A stretch of 64,000 nucleotides of DNA from Actinomadura cremea (GCF_014648495.1 NZ_BMRF01000030.1:1-64000); one strand, 5' to 3'; positions 29,162 to 37,412 are shown, numbered from the stretch's first letter. Translations and numbers: made by a program. The notes: generated by a model from the letters alone, not told the origin.

Positions 29162-29565
29162 GGGATGCGGATCTCCTTGTTCTCGTCCGGTTCGGGTTCG
29201 GAGGACACGGGGTCGGATGACCCGGCTCCGGCGGGCGGGGGTTCGGGCGGCGCGGCGGGATACCGCGCCGCCAGGACGAACAGGTGGTGGTGCCCGCCGG
29301 GGCGGGCGCGGTCCTGGAACGCGCGCAGCGGCGACGGGTGGCCCGCCGCGCGGTGCCGCTCCTCCCACGTGCGGTAGCGCTCGACGCTCGTCCAGTCCAT
29401 GAGCAGGACGCGCGCCGCCGGGTCGCCCGGGACGTCCAGCAGTTCGGTGCCGAGCAGCCCGGGGACGCCCGCGAGGTCCCGGGCCGCGGCCCGGTAGGCG
29501 TCCTCGACGGCGTCCGGACGGCCGTCCGGGACCCGGTGGTGCACGAGCACCCGCGCCCGGCTCAC
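29158..29565 (-). CDS. ABM-domain monooxygenase with Pro/Glu-rich tail
   Basis: This 135-residue protein has an ABM-like ferredoxin fold over residues 1-100: SRARVLVHHRVPDG, LAGVPGLLGTELL and YRTWEERHRAAGHPSPL. An acidic Pro-rich tail follows (PPEPPPAG to EPEPDENKE). The GTG start at 29565 overlaps the DUF1772 stop and its stop overlaps the secreted-protein gene, so all three are co-translated. It probably oxidises an anthrone or phenol intermediate. Pairing with an anthrone-oxygenase-like membrane protein suggests they share one quinone-forming step. Confidence 0.78.
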   Translation of the reverse strand: MSRARVLVHHRVPDGRPDAVEDAYRAAARDLAGVPGLLGTELLDVPGDPAARVLLMDWTSVERYRTWEERHRAAGHPSPLRAFQDRARPGGHHHLFVLAARYPAAPPEPPPAGAGSSDPVSSEPEPDENKEIRIP

Positions 29566-30029
29566 AGCAGCACCCCGACCAGCGCGGTGTTCACGGCGAG
29601 GCCCAGGACCGCGAGGATCGTGCGGACGAGGTTCCAGTTCCGCCAGCGGACGCGGGGGCCCATGCTGTCGAAGTCGTCCGGCAGCGCGGCCGGGTCCAGC
29701 CCCGCGACCCACCGGTTGATCGGCACGTTCTTGGTCACCGACACGACCACCACGGCCGCGTACAGCAGCACGGCCGTCCCGGCCATGGCGCGGGTCGCGC
29801 CGCCGTCCCCGGCCGCCACCAGCAGCGCGTCGCAGGCCAGCGCCGTCAGCAGGCAGATCGGCATGAACGGGTCGAACCGCGTGACGAGGAACTTGTGGAC
29901 CGGCAGGTAGCTGTCGGCGGGCAGCGCGAGCAGCATCGGCGCCCCGCCGAGCGCCGACAGCACCAGCGCTCCCCCGGCGAGGCCGCCGGCGAGCAGCGCC
30001 ACCGGCAACAGGATCTCGATCATCGTCAC
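29562..30029 (-). CDS. DUF1772 (anthrone oxygenase-like) membrane protein
   Basis: This 155-residue protein has four predicted membrane helices and the DUF1772 pattern: HKFLVTRFDPFMPICLL after helix 1, SVTKNVPINRWV between helices 3 and 4, and RWRNWNLVRT before the last helix. DUF1772 proteins include fungal anthrone oxygenases that turn anthrones into anthraquinones. A similar role on this bacterial aromatic polyketide is inferred. It leads the operon DUF1772-ABM-secreted protein and is controlled by a SARP-type site. A second member is at 44,739, with clear sequence kinship (KxLxxRxWDP-type motif, NVPLNR). Confidence 0.82.
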   Translation of the reverse strand: MTMIEILLPVALLAGGLAGGALVLSALGGAPMLLALPADSYLPVHKFLVTRFDPFMPICLLTALACDALLVAAGDGGATRAMAGTAVLLYAAVVVVSVTKNVPINRWVAGLDPAALPDDFDSMGPRVRWRNWNLVRTILAVLGLAVNTALVGVLL

Positions 30030-30080
30030 CGTCCCCTGCGGAAAGGACCGCCCGGCCTTCTGCGGGCGGCACCGCGGATC

Positions 30081-30123
30081 AGCGTTCCGGGCGGCACTCG
30101 AAAACCGCTAGAGAACAATTGGA
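30081..30123 (-). promoter_or_regulatory. SARP-type operator/promoter of the DUF1772 operon
   Basis: On the minus strand TCCAA (30123), TCTAG (30112) and TCGAG (30101) have an 11-bp period. After 8 bases comes AACGCT (30086-30081), about 51 nt before the ATG at 30029. Confidence 0.65.
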
Positions 30124-30132
30124 GAAAACCAT

Positions 30133-30164
30133 TCCTGGACAATTCAAAATTGCCTGGTTACGTT
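30133..30164 (+). promoter_or_regulatory. SARP-type operator/promoter of the SDR gene
   Basis: TCCTG (30133) and TCAAA (30144) are 11 bp apart, and 8 bases after the 7-mer is TACGTT (30159-30164). The GTG start follows after 6 nt, so the mRNA is probably leaderless; no ribosome binding site is visible. The surrounding 30,100-30,165 stretch is unusually AT-rich. Confidence 0.6.
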
Positions 30165-30170
30165 TCTCGG

Positions 30171-30977
30171 GTGACTCGATACGGGACCGCACTCATCACC
30201 GGGGCCTCCGGCGGGCTGGGCGCCGCCTTCGCCCGCTCGCTCGCCGCGGACGGCGTCGCGCCGGTCCTGGTGGCGCGGCGCGCGGACGCGCTGGCGGCGC
30301 TCGCCGACCAGCTCCGCGCCGCGCACGGCGTCGCCGCCGAAACGCTGCCGGCCGACCTCGCGGACCCGGCCGGGCTCGCCGCCGTCGAGGCCCGGCTCAC
30401 CGACCCCGAACGCCCGGTCGACCTGCTGGTGAACTGCGCCGGGATCGTCGGCGGCATCGGCCCGCTCCCCCACCAGGACCCCGCCGCGCTGGACGCGCTG
30501 GTCGCGCTGAACGTGACGGCGGCGCTGCGGCTGACCCGCGCGGCGGTCGGGCCGATGGCGGCGCGCGGCCGGGGCGGCGTCCTCAACGTGGCCTCGACCG
30601 GCGCGTTCGCGCCCGCGCCCGGAGGCGCGGCCTACGGCGCCAGCAAGGCGTTCCTCGTCGCGTTCAGCGAGTCGGTGCACGGCGAGGTGACGTGGCTGGG
30701 CGTGCACGTGACGGCGCTGTGCCCGGGCGCCGTCCGCACCGGCGTCCACGACGCGTCCGGGCACAAGGGCAAGCGGATCGGCCGGGTGCTGGAGGCCGAC
30801 GCCGTGGTCCGCGAGGGCCTGGCCGCCGTGGCCGCCGGACGCCCGGTCCACGTTCCCGGGCTCGACTACCGGGCCCGCGCGCGGCTCGCGCGGCTCGCGC
30901 CCGCGCTCGTCCGGCGGCGGCGCTACACCACCTGGGGACGCCGCACGGCCCAGGCCCTCGCCGCCCCCCGCCCCTGA
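30171..30977 (+). CDS. short-chain dehydrogenase/reductase (tailoring)
   Basis: This 268-residue SDR has NADP motif TGASGGLGAAFA, Asn in NCAGIVGG, Ser in NVASTGAFAP and catalytic YGASK. The C-terminal extension (residues 215-268, basic, RLARLAPALVRRRRY) is typical of the DltE/YdfG-like classical SDR group. In the cluster it could reduce a keto group or quinone of the aglycone, or a sugar intermediate. It is a single gene with its own SARP-type promoter. Start GTG at 30171 was chosen from the promoter geometry and the position of the Rossmann motif (residue 9). Confidence 0.86.
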   Translation: MTRYGTALITGASGGLGAAFARSLAADGVAPVLVARRADALAALADQLRAAHGVAAETLPADLADPAGLAAVEARLTDPERPVDLLVNCAGIVGGIGPLPHQDPAALDALVALNVTAALRLTRAAVGPMAARGRGGVLNVASTGAFAPAPGGAAYGASKAFLVAFSESVHGEVTWLGVHVTALCPGAVRTGVHDASGHKGKRIGRVLEADAVVREGLAAVAAGRPVHVPGLDYRARARLARLAPALVRRRRYTTWGRRTAQALAAPRP

Positions 30978-31010
30978 CGCCCGGCGCGGTCCGGGGACCG
31001 TCCGGGCACG

Positions 31011-31049
31011 CCGTCCGCCCCGCTCGGCTCGGCCGGGCGGGGCGTACGG
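31011..31049. terminator. bidirectional hairpin terminator
   Basis: 13-bp stem with one mismatch (CCGTCCGCCCCGC paired with GCGGGGCGTACGG) between the convergent SDR and glycosyltransferase genes. Confidence 0.65.
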
Positions 31050-31056
31050 CACGGGG

Positions 31057-32244
31057 TCAGGCGGCGAGTTCCTCCAGGGCCCGCACCGCCTCGGGCATGC
31101 GCGGCAGCCGGTCCATGTCGTCGGCCAGCGCGCGGGCCTGGCGGCGGAACGAGGAATCGGGCGCGAGAATGCGCGCCGCGTGTTCCCGAATCGTTTCCGC
31201 GTCGGCTTCGTCGGGGCGCAGGAACGCGCCGGCGCCGGACGAGCAGAACGTCCGCGCCGTGAGGAGCGTGTCGGGCATCAGCGGCAGGATCAGCTGCGGC
31301 ACCCCGTAGAGCGCGGCGGTGTGGCTCGTCCCGGAACCGCCGCGCTGCACCACCAGGTCGCAGGTCGGCAGCAGCACGTCCAGCGGGACCGACTTGGCGA
31401 CCGTCACCTCCGGCGGCAGGTCCGGCAGCAGGTGCTCCTGGCGCGCCGCGATCGCGATGACGAGTTCGGCGTCCAGCGCCAGCACCGCCTCGAGCACGTT
31501 CGGCGGCAGGAACGCCGTCTCCCCCACCATCCGGTCGGTGGTGGTGCCCCAGGTGAGGCACACCCGGGGACGCCCGGACCGGCCGGGCTCGTGCGCCGCC
31601 GGCGGGACGACCGGCAGCGCGTTGTAGGGCACGAACCGGATGTGCTGCCGCCGCACCGGCGCGTCGATCTGGACGTACGGCGGGCACGGGTCGACGGTCA
31701 GGTCGCCGAGCGTGCTCTCCGGCCGGTCCAGCCCGAGCGACTCCACCAGCGGGTCGAGGACGTCGCTGTGCTCGGGCCGGATCGCGGCCGACAGGTCGGG
31801 GCCGAACAGGCTCCGCACCGCCGGGACGCCCAGGTCGTCCGCCACGAGGACGCCCGCCCACGCGAGCGGGTCGTACACGACGGCGTCCGGCCGCCAGCCG
31901 CGCGCGTAGGCCAGCAGGCCGGGCGCCATGGCGGCGGTGATCGCCGTGTAGTGCTCCAGGACGGCGCGGCCCCGGGCGGCGTGCCGTTCGGCGAGTTCGG
32001 CCTCGCCGCGCGTGTGGTCGTTCTCGTAGTCCATGACGGTGACGATCCGGTCCTGGAAGTCGCCGACGATGTCGAAGTCGTCCCCGGCCGTGACGGCGGG
32101 CAGCCCGGACGCCACGATCGACGGCACCAGGTCGGGCGGCGCCGCGAACCGGACGTCGTGCCCGGCGACCCGGGCGGCCCAGGCGAGCGGGACCATCGGG
32201 TAGAAGTGCGTGGTCCAGGCCCAGGTGGTGAACAGGATGCGCAT
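31057..32244 (-). CDS. glycosyltransferase family 1, GT-C of five, variant sugar-nucleotide motif
   Basis: This 395-residue GT-B protein begins MRILFTTWAWTTHFYPMVPL and has the middle block RFVPYNALPVVPP. The usual HxGGxGT nucleotide-binding motif reads CDLVVQRGGSGTSHTAAL here: the His that contacts the diphosphate in this family is Gln. The fold is otherwise complete, so it may be active with altered donor handling or may be an auxiliary enzyme. It is the last gene of the long leftward operon 37,343-31,057, starting 14 bp after the preceding glycosyltransferase gene. Confidence 0.9.
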   Translation of the reverse strand: MRILFTTWAWTTHFYPMVPLAWAARVAGHDVRFAAPPDLVPSIVASGLPAVTAGDDFDIVGDFQDRIVTVMDYENDHTRGEAELAERHAARGRAVLEHYTAITAAMAPGLLAYARGWRPDAVVYDPLAWAGVLVADDLGVPAVRSLFGPDLSAAIRPEHSDVLDPLVESLGLDRPESTLGDLTVDPCPPYVQIDAPVRRQHIRFVPYNALPVVPPAAHEPGRSGRPRVCLTWGTTTDRMVGETAFLPPNVLEAVLALDAELVIAIAARQEHLLPDLPPEVTVAKSVPLDVLLPTCDLVVQRGGSGTSHTAALYGVPQLILPLMPDTLLTARTFCSSGAGAFLRPDEADAETIREHAARILAPDSSFRRQARALADDMDRLPRMPEAVRALEELAA

Positions 32245-32258
32245 GGCGCGGTCCTCTC

Positions 32259-33458
32259 TCAGGCGGGAACGGACGGCTGCGCGAGCCGTTCCAGGTCGGC
32301 GACGATCTCCGAGGGCGCGGGCTGCGCGGCCAGCTCGTCGCGGAGCCGCGCCGCCGCCGCGCCGAACCCGGGGTCGGCGAGCAGCCGCCGCACCAGCGGC
32401 CCCGTCCCGGACCGGACGGCCGCGGCGCCGCCGTCGCGCGGCAGCAGCATCAGCCCGGCGCCGCTCGCCTCCACCCGCAGCGCGTTGCGCACCTGGTCGG
32501 GCGAGAGCGCGACGACCAGCTGCGGCACGCCCGCCGCGACGGCGCCCAGCGTGCTGCCGCTGCCGCCGTGGTGCACGACCGCCGCGCAGGACGGCAGGAT
32601 CGCGTGCAGCGGCACCTGCTCCACCACGCGGGCCCCGTCCGGGACGGGGCCGAGCAGCTCCGCCTGGTCGGCGGCGCGGGCGACGACGATCTCCGGGGCG
32701 TCCCCGGCGAGCTCCGCGGCGACGGACGCGACGGCCTCCCGCAGCCAGAACGCGTCCGGCCGTCCCATCCGGGACATCGCGGTGCCCCAGGTGACCAGCA
32801 CGCGGGGCCGCACGGTCGGGACGTCCAGCCAGCGCGGGATCTCGCCGGGGCCGTTGAACGGGACGTACCGGACGGGCCGGTGGTCCGGGGAGCCCGCTTC
32901 CCGCAGCGACACCGGGCCGGGGTCGAGCGTCAGGTCGCCGTCCAGGTCCACCTCGGTCAGCCCGAACCGCTCCCACAGCGGGGCGAGCAGCCGCCGGTGC
33001 AGGTGCTCGACCGGAGCGGTGACGTCCGGCCCCCACAGGTGCCGGACGGCCGGGACGCCGAGCACCGCGGCGACGAGCGCGCCCGCCGCCGCGGTCGGCT
33101 CGTACACGACCAGGTCGGGGCTCCACGACCGGGCGAACGCGACGAGGTCGTCGGCCATCCGGTCGGCGATGCCGGCGAAGACGCCGACCACCGCCTCGGC
33201 GTCCGACTCGGCCGCCGCCGGGTCGCGGTCGCTCCAGTCGACGTCGTACATCGGGCCGACGCGTTCGGCGAACAGCGGCGCCACGTCGCCGTCCGGCCCG
33301 CACACCACGATCTGGTGCCCGGCCCGGCCGACGGCGTCGGTGAGGCCGGGCCCGGACGCGATCCGCACCTCGTGGCCCGCGCCGCGCAGCGCCCACGCGA
33401 GCGGCGCGAGGACATGGAAGTTCGTCGGCCACGGGACCGTCACGAACAGCACGCGCAT
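32259..33458 (-). CDS. glycosyltransferase family 1, GT-D of five
   Basis: This 399-residue GT-B protein starts MRVLFVTVPWPTNFHVLAPL. Asn replaces the His seen at this place in the paralogues (PTNFHV against PSHYFP), and the next His two residues on may take the role. The middle block is RYVPFNGPGEIPRWL and the nucleotide-binding motif CAAVVHHGGSGST. It is directly upstream of GT-C in the same operon and 12 bp after the metallo-beta-lactamase-fold gene. It adds one deoxysugar; acceptor and donor cannot be read from the sequence. Confidence 0.91.
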   Translation of the reverse strand: MRVLFVTVPWPTNFHVLAPLAWALRGAGHEVRIASGPGLTDAVGRAGHQIVVCGPDGDVAPLFAERVGPMYDVDWSDRDPAAAESDAEAVVGVFAGIADRMADDLVAFARSWSPDLVVYEPTAAAGALVAAVLGVPAVRHLWGPDVTAPVEHLHRRLLAPLWERFGLTEVDLDGDLTLDPGPVSLREAGSPDHRPVRYVPFNGPGEIPRWLDVPTVRPRVLVTWGTAMSRMGRPDAFWLREAVASVAAELAGDAPEIVVARAADQAELLGPVPDGARVVEQVPLHAILPSCAAVVHHGGSGSTLGAVAAGVPQLVVALSPDQVRNALRVEASGAGLMLLPRDGGAAAVRSGTGPLVRRLLADPGFGAAAARLRDELAAQPAPSEIVADLERLAQPSVPA

Positions 33459-33470
33459 CTGTCGTCCCCT

Positions 33471-34184
33471 CTAGGAGTAGTAGGCCGGTCCGGTCGTCAG
33501 CTCCGGCCACTGCTCGGCGCAGTGCCCGTGCACCACCAGCGCGCCCGTCGCCTCGGCCAGGTCCATCAGCCGGGCGGTGGCGGCGCGGGTCGCGGGCTCG
33601 TCCAGGTCGAACGGGTACATCGGGCGGGTCTCGGCGTCCCGGGCGGCCCGCTCGGGGATGGCGTCCACGGCGAGCAGGACGGGCCCGGTGTCGGGCAGCC
33701 GCACCAGCAGCGACTGGTGCCCCTCGATGTGCCCGGACGTCTCCAGCAGCTCGACGCCGCGCAGCAGCTCGGTGTCGCCCTCGACGCGGCGGTACTTCAG
33801 CTCGGGGCGGTCCCAGACGGCCCGCGTCATCTCCAGCCGGGGCACGGTCCCCGACAGCGCCAGCTCGTGGTGCGCGCGCTGGATGACGAACTCGGCGTCC
33901 GGGAACGCGTCGTGGTTGCCCGCGTGGTCGGGGTCCAGATGGGAGCAGACGACCATGTGGACGTCCTCCGGGGCGAGCCCGATCTCGGCCAGCCGGGACA
34001 CGATGTCCTCCCCGGCCTCGACGCGGATGGGCTCGGGCGATCCGGGCGCGTACCGTCCGGCGCGGGCCCGGGGGTAGCCGGTGTCGACGAGGACGTTCAC
34101 GCCGTCGTCGGTCCGGATGAGGTAGCAGGCGATCGGGGCACCGGTGGCCACGAGCGTCCCGGTGCGGAACAGGTGCAGGCGCAT
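33471..34184 (-). CDS. metallo-beta-lactamase fold hydrolase
   Basis: This 237-residue protein has the metal-binding motif SHLDPDHAGN (HxDxDH) near residues 81-86, a later metal-ligand Asp in LLAVDAIPER and a terminal His in VVHGHCAEQW. The order resembles AHL-lactonase-like members of the family. In type II PKS clusters such enzymes have been proposed as thioesterase- or cyclase-like hydrolases acting on polyketide-ACP or lactone intermediates. There is no signal peptide, so it acts in the cytoplasm. It lies between the secreted propeller protein and two glycosyltransferases in one operon. Confidence 0.85.
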   Translation of the reverse strand: MRLHLFRTGTLVATGAPIACYLIRTDDGVNVLVDTGYPRARAGRYAPGSPEPIRVEAGEDIVSRLAEIGLAPEDVHMVVCSHLDPDHAGNHDAFPDAEFVIQRAHHELALSGTVPRLEMTRAVWDRPELKYRRVEGDTELLRGVELLETSGHIEGHQSLLVRLPDTGPVLLAVDAIPERAARDAETRPMYPFDLDEPATRAATARLMDLAEATGALVVHGHCAEQWPELTTGPAYYS

Positions 34185-34231
34185 GTCGGTTCCTTCGTTG
34201 CGGTCGCGGTCGCGGGTCGCGCGGGTGCGGG

Positions 34232-35728
34232 TCAGCGGGCCCGGTGCGGTTCGGCCACGACGACCCGGGTGGGGTCTTCGGGGCCGTCGCCGCCGGTGAC
34301 GAGGGCCGCGACGAAGCCGCGGCCGGTGTGCGCGAGCCCGGTGTAGGTGCCGATGTAGGGGCCGCCGAACCAGTACGGCGCCCTGGACAGGTCGGTCGCC
34401 CCGGCGAGCCGCCGTTCGGTCCACTCCGCGGTGGTGGCGCACGCGCCGGAGCGGCACGTCGCGAGCCAGACGCCCGCGGGCGTCCCGGGGTCGGGGGTGT
34501 TGCCCCGGAAGTCGTAGTAACCGACCCCGACGGTGCCGTCGGAGGCGACGTCGACCTGCGGCAGGAACGCCTGGCCGGACCCGTACTCGGTCGAGTCGGG
34601 AGTCAGGTTCGCCTTGCGGCGGGGCGTCCAGGTGGCCCCGCCGTCCTCGGACGCCGACAGGCCGACCGCGCTGAGGCTCTGCGACAGCCCCGCCTCGCCC
34701 CACACGACGTAGACCCTGCCGCTGCGGTCGTCCACGGCGATGTCGGGGACGGAGCCGGGCGCCATCATCGGGACGTACGGCGGATGGTCGGGCAGGATCG
34801 GGGTGTTCATCTCGACGTCGGCGACGGTGACGGGCCCGGTCCACGTCGCGCCCCGGTCGGCCGAGCGCACCACCCGGACCCGTTCGGGCAGGTCGCCCGG
34901 GTGCGGGCCGCCGCCGACGGGGTGCTCGTTCTCGAGGAACACCGCGACGAGGCGGCCGTCCGGAAGGACCACCGCCTGCCCGCCGAAGGTCCCGGCGCCG
35001 GGCGTCTCGGGACGGTGGATGGAGCGCGGCTCGGCGAACGTGCGCCCGCCGTCGGTGCTGACGGCCAGCAGCATGTCGTGGGTGCCGGCCTCGACGTCCC
35101 GGCGGTTCCACACGACGTACACGCGGCGCGGGTCGCGGGGGTCGACGGTGACGGTCGACTTGTCGTTGAAGTAGCGGGGGCGTGCGTCGTTCGTCAGCGT
35201 GACGGGGTCGCTCCAGGTGCGGCCGCCGTTCCAGGACCGGCTGACGACGACGCCCGTGGCGTCCTGCCCGGTCGCGCTGACCGTCGCGTACAGGACGCCG
35301 GTCGGCCCGAACGTGACCCACGGGTTGGTGGCGCGGCCGTTGGCGCCGTCCGCGCAGGCGCCCACGCCGGGCAGCACCGTCCGGTGCCAGGTGCGGCCGC
35401 CGTCGCCGGTGCGGGCGATGACGATGCCGCGCGAGCTGCCGGACGCCCACAGGTCCTGCCGGTAGGCGACGGCCCGGCGCCAGGGGCGGCGCGGGTCGAC
35501 GGCGATGTGCGACTCGGACTCGGCGTGCAGGGTGAAGGTGTCGCCCGGGACGGTGTCGGCGGTGCAGTCGGCGAACGGGCTCGGGCCGTCGACGCGCCGC
35601 TCGGGCGCCCACCCGGGCCCGGCGGCGGCCGCCGCGGCGGGCGCGGCGGTGAGCGTCCCGGCCAGCGCGGCCACGGCGGCGGTGACGGCCGCACCGGCGC
35701 GGCCGGTGCGGGATCGGGTTCGAGGCAC
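34232..35728 (-). CDS. secreted BNR/Asp-box beta-propeller protein (sialidase-like)
   Basis: This 498-residue protein has a Sec signal peptide (residues 1-36, Ala-rich core, APAAAAAAGP). The mature protein contains at least five Asp-box motifs: TGDGGRTW, WNGGRTW, STDGGRTF, ADRGATW and EDGGATW. These mark a six-bladed sialidase-like propeller. The GTG start has AGGAG upstream. Typical sialidase Arg-triad residues are not obvious, so true sialidase activity is doubtful. It lies within the SARP-controlled operon of FAD monooxygenase, hydrolase and two glycosyltransferases. It may cleave or bind the glycosylated product outside the cell; this is inference. Confidence 0.82.
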   Translation of the reverse strand: MPRTRSRTGRAGAAVTAAVAALAGTLTAAPAAAAAAGPGWAPERRVDGPSPFADCTADTVPGDTFTLHAESESHIAVDPRRPWRRAVAYRQDLWASGSSRGIVIARTGDGGRTWHRTVLPGVGACADGANGRATNPWVTFGPTGVLYATVSATGQDATGVVVSRSWNGGRTWSDPVTLTNDARPRYFNDKSTVTVDPRDPRRVYVVWNRRDVEAGTHDMLLAVSTDGGRTFAEPRSIHRPETPGAGTFGGQAVVLPDGRLVAVFLENEHPVGGGPHPGDLPERVRVVRSADRGATWTGPVTVADVEMNTPILPDHPPYVPMMAPGSVPDIAVDDRSGRVYVVWGEAGLSQSLSAVGLSASEDGGATWTPRRKANLTPDSTEYGSGQAFLPQVDVASDGTVGVGYYDFRGNTPDPGTPAGVWLATCRSGACATTAEWTERRLAGATDLSRAPYWFGGPYIGTYTGLAHTGRGFVAALVTGGDGPEDPTRVVVAEPHRAR

Positions 35729-35783
35729 GGAACGGCTCCTCAGCTCGGGGTGGCAGGTCGGGGTGGCAGGTCGGGCGGGGCGT

Positions 35784-37343
35784 TCAGGTGAAGACGCGGC
35801 CGAGGTAGCCGCGCAGCGCGGTCAGGTCGTGCAGCGGGCCGCGGAACCCGATGTGGCCGTCCGGACGGACGACGTACACGCGGGGCTCGTCCGCGCCGAC
35901 GGCCCGGTGCAGGACGCCGTCCGGGTCGGCGGTCTCGCCGGGGCCGGGCGCGCCGGGGGTCAGCAGGAGGGTCCGCAGCTCCGGGTAGGCGTCGGCGAGG
36001 GCGCGCACCCTGACCGTGTCGGTGCCGGGGCCGTCGAGGGCGGCGAGCCCGGTGAGCGCGACGAGCGCCCAGCCGGCGCCGAGCGTCTCCGACAGCGGAG
36101 CGGCCGGTCCGTCCGGGCCGCGCACGGGCGGGTCCGGGAGCCGTTCACCGGCGGCGGGGCCGGGCAGGTCGGCGGCGTCCCGGCACAGGTCCCCCGCCGG
36201 GTAGCGGACGGGCGGCTGGGTGCGGACGTCGTGGGTGGCGGTGCGGACGCGCGGGCCGTGCAGGGCCTCGGCGTCCGGGTGGGTGCCGTAGGCGAGGATG
36301 CGGGACGCGTGCTCGATGGTGGCGCGGGCGACGGCGCGCCGCTCGTGGTCGTAGGCGTCGAGCACCGCCTCGGTGGTGACGCCGCGCTCGACGTCGGCGA
36401 GCTTCCAGGCGAGGTCGTGGGCGTCCTGCACGCCGCCGTTCAGGCCGTGCACGGGCATCGGCACGGTCTTGGCCGTCTCCCCCGCCACCAGGCAGCGCCC
36501 GACGCGGAACCGGCCGGCGAGGCCGTGCGCGGGGCGCGACCGCCAGATCGGCCCGGTGTGCCGGGGGTCGCCGGTCATGCCGGTGACCTCGCGGACCGTC
36601 CCGGCCAGCGCGGACCAGTCCGGCGCCGACCAGTCGGCCGGGTCGGGGTCGGGCTCCATGGTGAAGAGCCGGTGGCGGCCGTCCGGCAGCGGGACGAACC
36701 CGATGTTGCGATGGTCGGCGAGGAAGATGTGCTCCTCCTCGTGAGGCAGCGGCAGCACGCCGTGCAGGTCGACGTCCAGGTGGAACATGCGGACGCCGGG
36801 GACGTCCCCGCCCGACCAGCCGAACCCGAGGGCGGTGCGCAGGCCGTCGTCCGCCGCGCCCTGCGCGAGCACCACCCACCGGACCCGGACGCGCTCCACC
36901 CCGCCGGGGCGGCGCAGCTCGACGTCGGCGCCGTCCGCGTCCTGCCGGACGGACGCGGCGAGCACCGGCCGCTCCACCGGGACGCCGCGCGCCGCGAGCG
37001 CCCGGGTGAGGACGTCCTCGGTGACCGGCTGCGGCAGGGTCAGCGGCAGCGGCCAGCGGCCGTCCTCGTCGGCCATCGAGTGGGCGAACGACTCGCCGCC
37101 CAGGTGGAACACCTTGCGCCGCAGCGTCACGGCGGCCGCGGCGAGCGCCCCGACCGGGGCGCCCGCGCGGTGCAGGACGCCCAGCGTGCGGGGCCACAGC
37201 ATGTAGCAACCGGTCGCGGCGGACGGCCGGGGCGTCCGGTCCACCACCCGGCACGGCACCCCGCGCCGGGCGAGTTCCAGGGCGGCGGTCAGGCCCGTCG
37301 GGCCCGCGCCGACGATGAGCACGGCGGTCGCTGCGTCGGTCAT
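35784..37343 (-). CDS. FAD-dependent monooxygenase homologue with divergent GD/DG motifs
   Basis: This 519-residue PHBH-class protein has an intact dinucleotide fold (IVGAGPTGLTAALELARRG). Two family motifs are altered. The DG motif reads WVVLAQGAADDGLR, with no ADG. The GD motif at residues 288-290 reads GET followed by AKTVPMPVHGLNGG, where relatives have GDAAHxxPPxGGxG. A C-terminal thioredoxin-like domain is present. FAD may therefore bind differently, or the protein may catalyse a changed reaction. It is first gene of a five-gene leftward operon, with the -10-like hexamer only 7 nt before its ATG. Confidence 0.86.
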   Translation of the reverse strand: MTDAATAVLIVGAGPTGLTAALELARRGVPCRVVDRTPRPSAATGCYMLWPRTLGVLHRAGAPVGALAAAAVTLRRKVFHLGGESFAHSMADEDGRWPLPLTLPQPVTEDVLTRALAARGVPVERPVLAASVRQDADGADVELRRPGGVERVRVRWVVLAQGAADDGLRTALGFGWSGGDVPGVRMFHLDVDLHGVLPLPHEEEHIFLADHRNIGFVPLPDGRHRLFTMEPDPDPADWSAPDWSALAGTVREVTGMTGDPRHTGPIWRSRPAHGLAGRFRVGRCLVAGETAKTVPMPVHGLNGGVQDAHDLAWKLADVERGVTTEAVLDAYDHERRAVARATIEHASRILAYGTHPDAEALHGPRVRTATHDVRTQPPVRYPAGDLCRDAADLPGPAAGERLPDPPVRGPDGPAAPLSETLGAGWALVALTGLAALDGPGTDTVRVRALADAYPELRTLLLTPGAPGPGETADPDGVLHRAVGADEPRVYVVRPDGHIGFRGPLHDLTALRGYLGRVFT

Positions 37344-37350
37344 GGGCGGG

Positions 37351-37382
37351 ACGTTAGGAACGCCGGATCGAGCCCCGGTCGA
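37351..37382 (-). promoter_or_regulatory. SARP-type operator/promoter of the FAD monooxygenase-propeller-GT operon
   Basis: On the minus strand TCGAC (37382) and TCGAT (37371) are 11 bp apart. After 8 bases is TAACGT (37356-37351), the best -10 match of all sites, and after 7 nt the ATG at 37343. This implies a leaderless start. Confidence 0.7.
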
Positions 37383-37412
37383 GGGCGGCTGGCGGCGCGC
37401 CGCCCGCGTCCC

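Noticed and set aside
34232-35728. The Asp-box protein as a true sialidase.
   Set aside because: Asp boxes show the propeller fold only; I could not place the Arg triad and catalytic Tyr/Glu with confidence.
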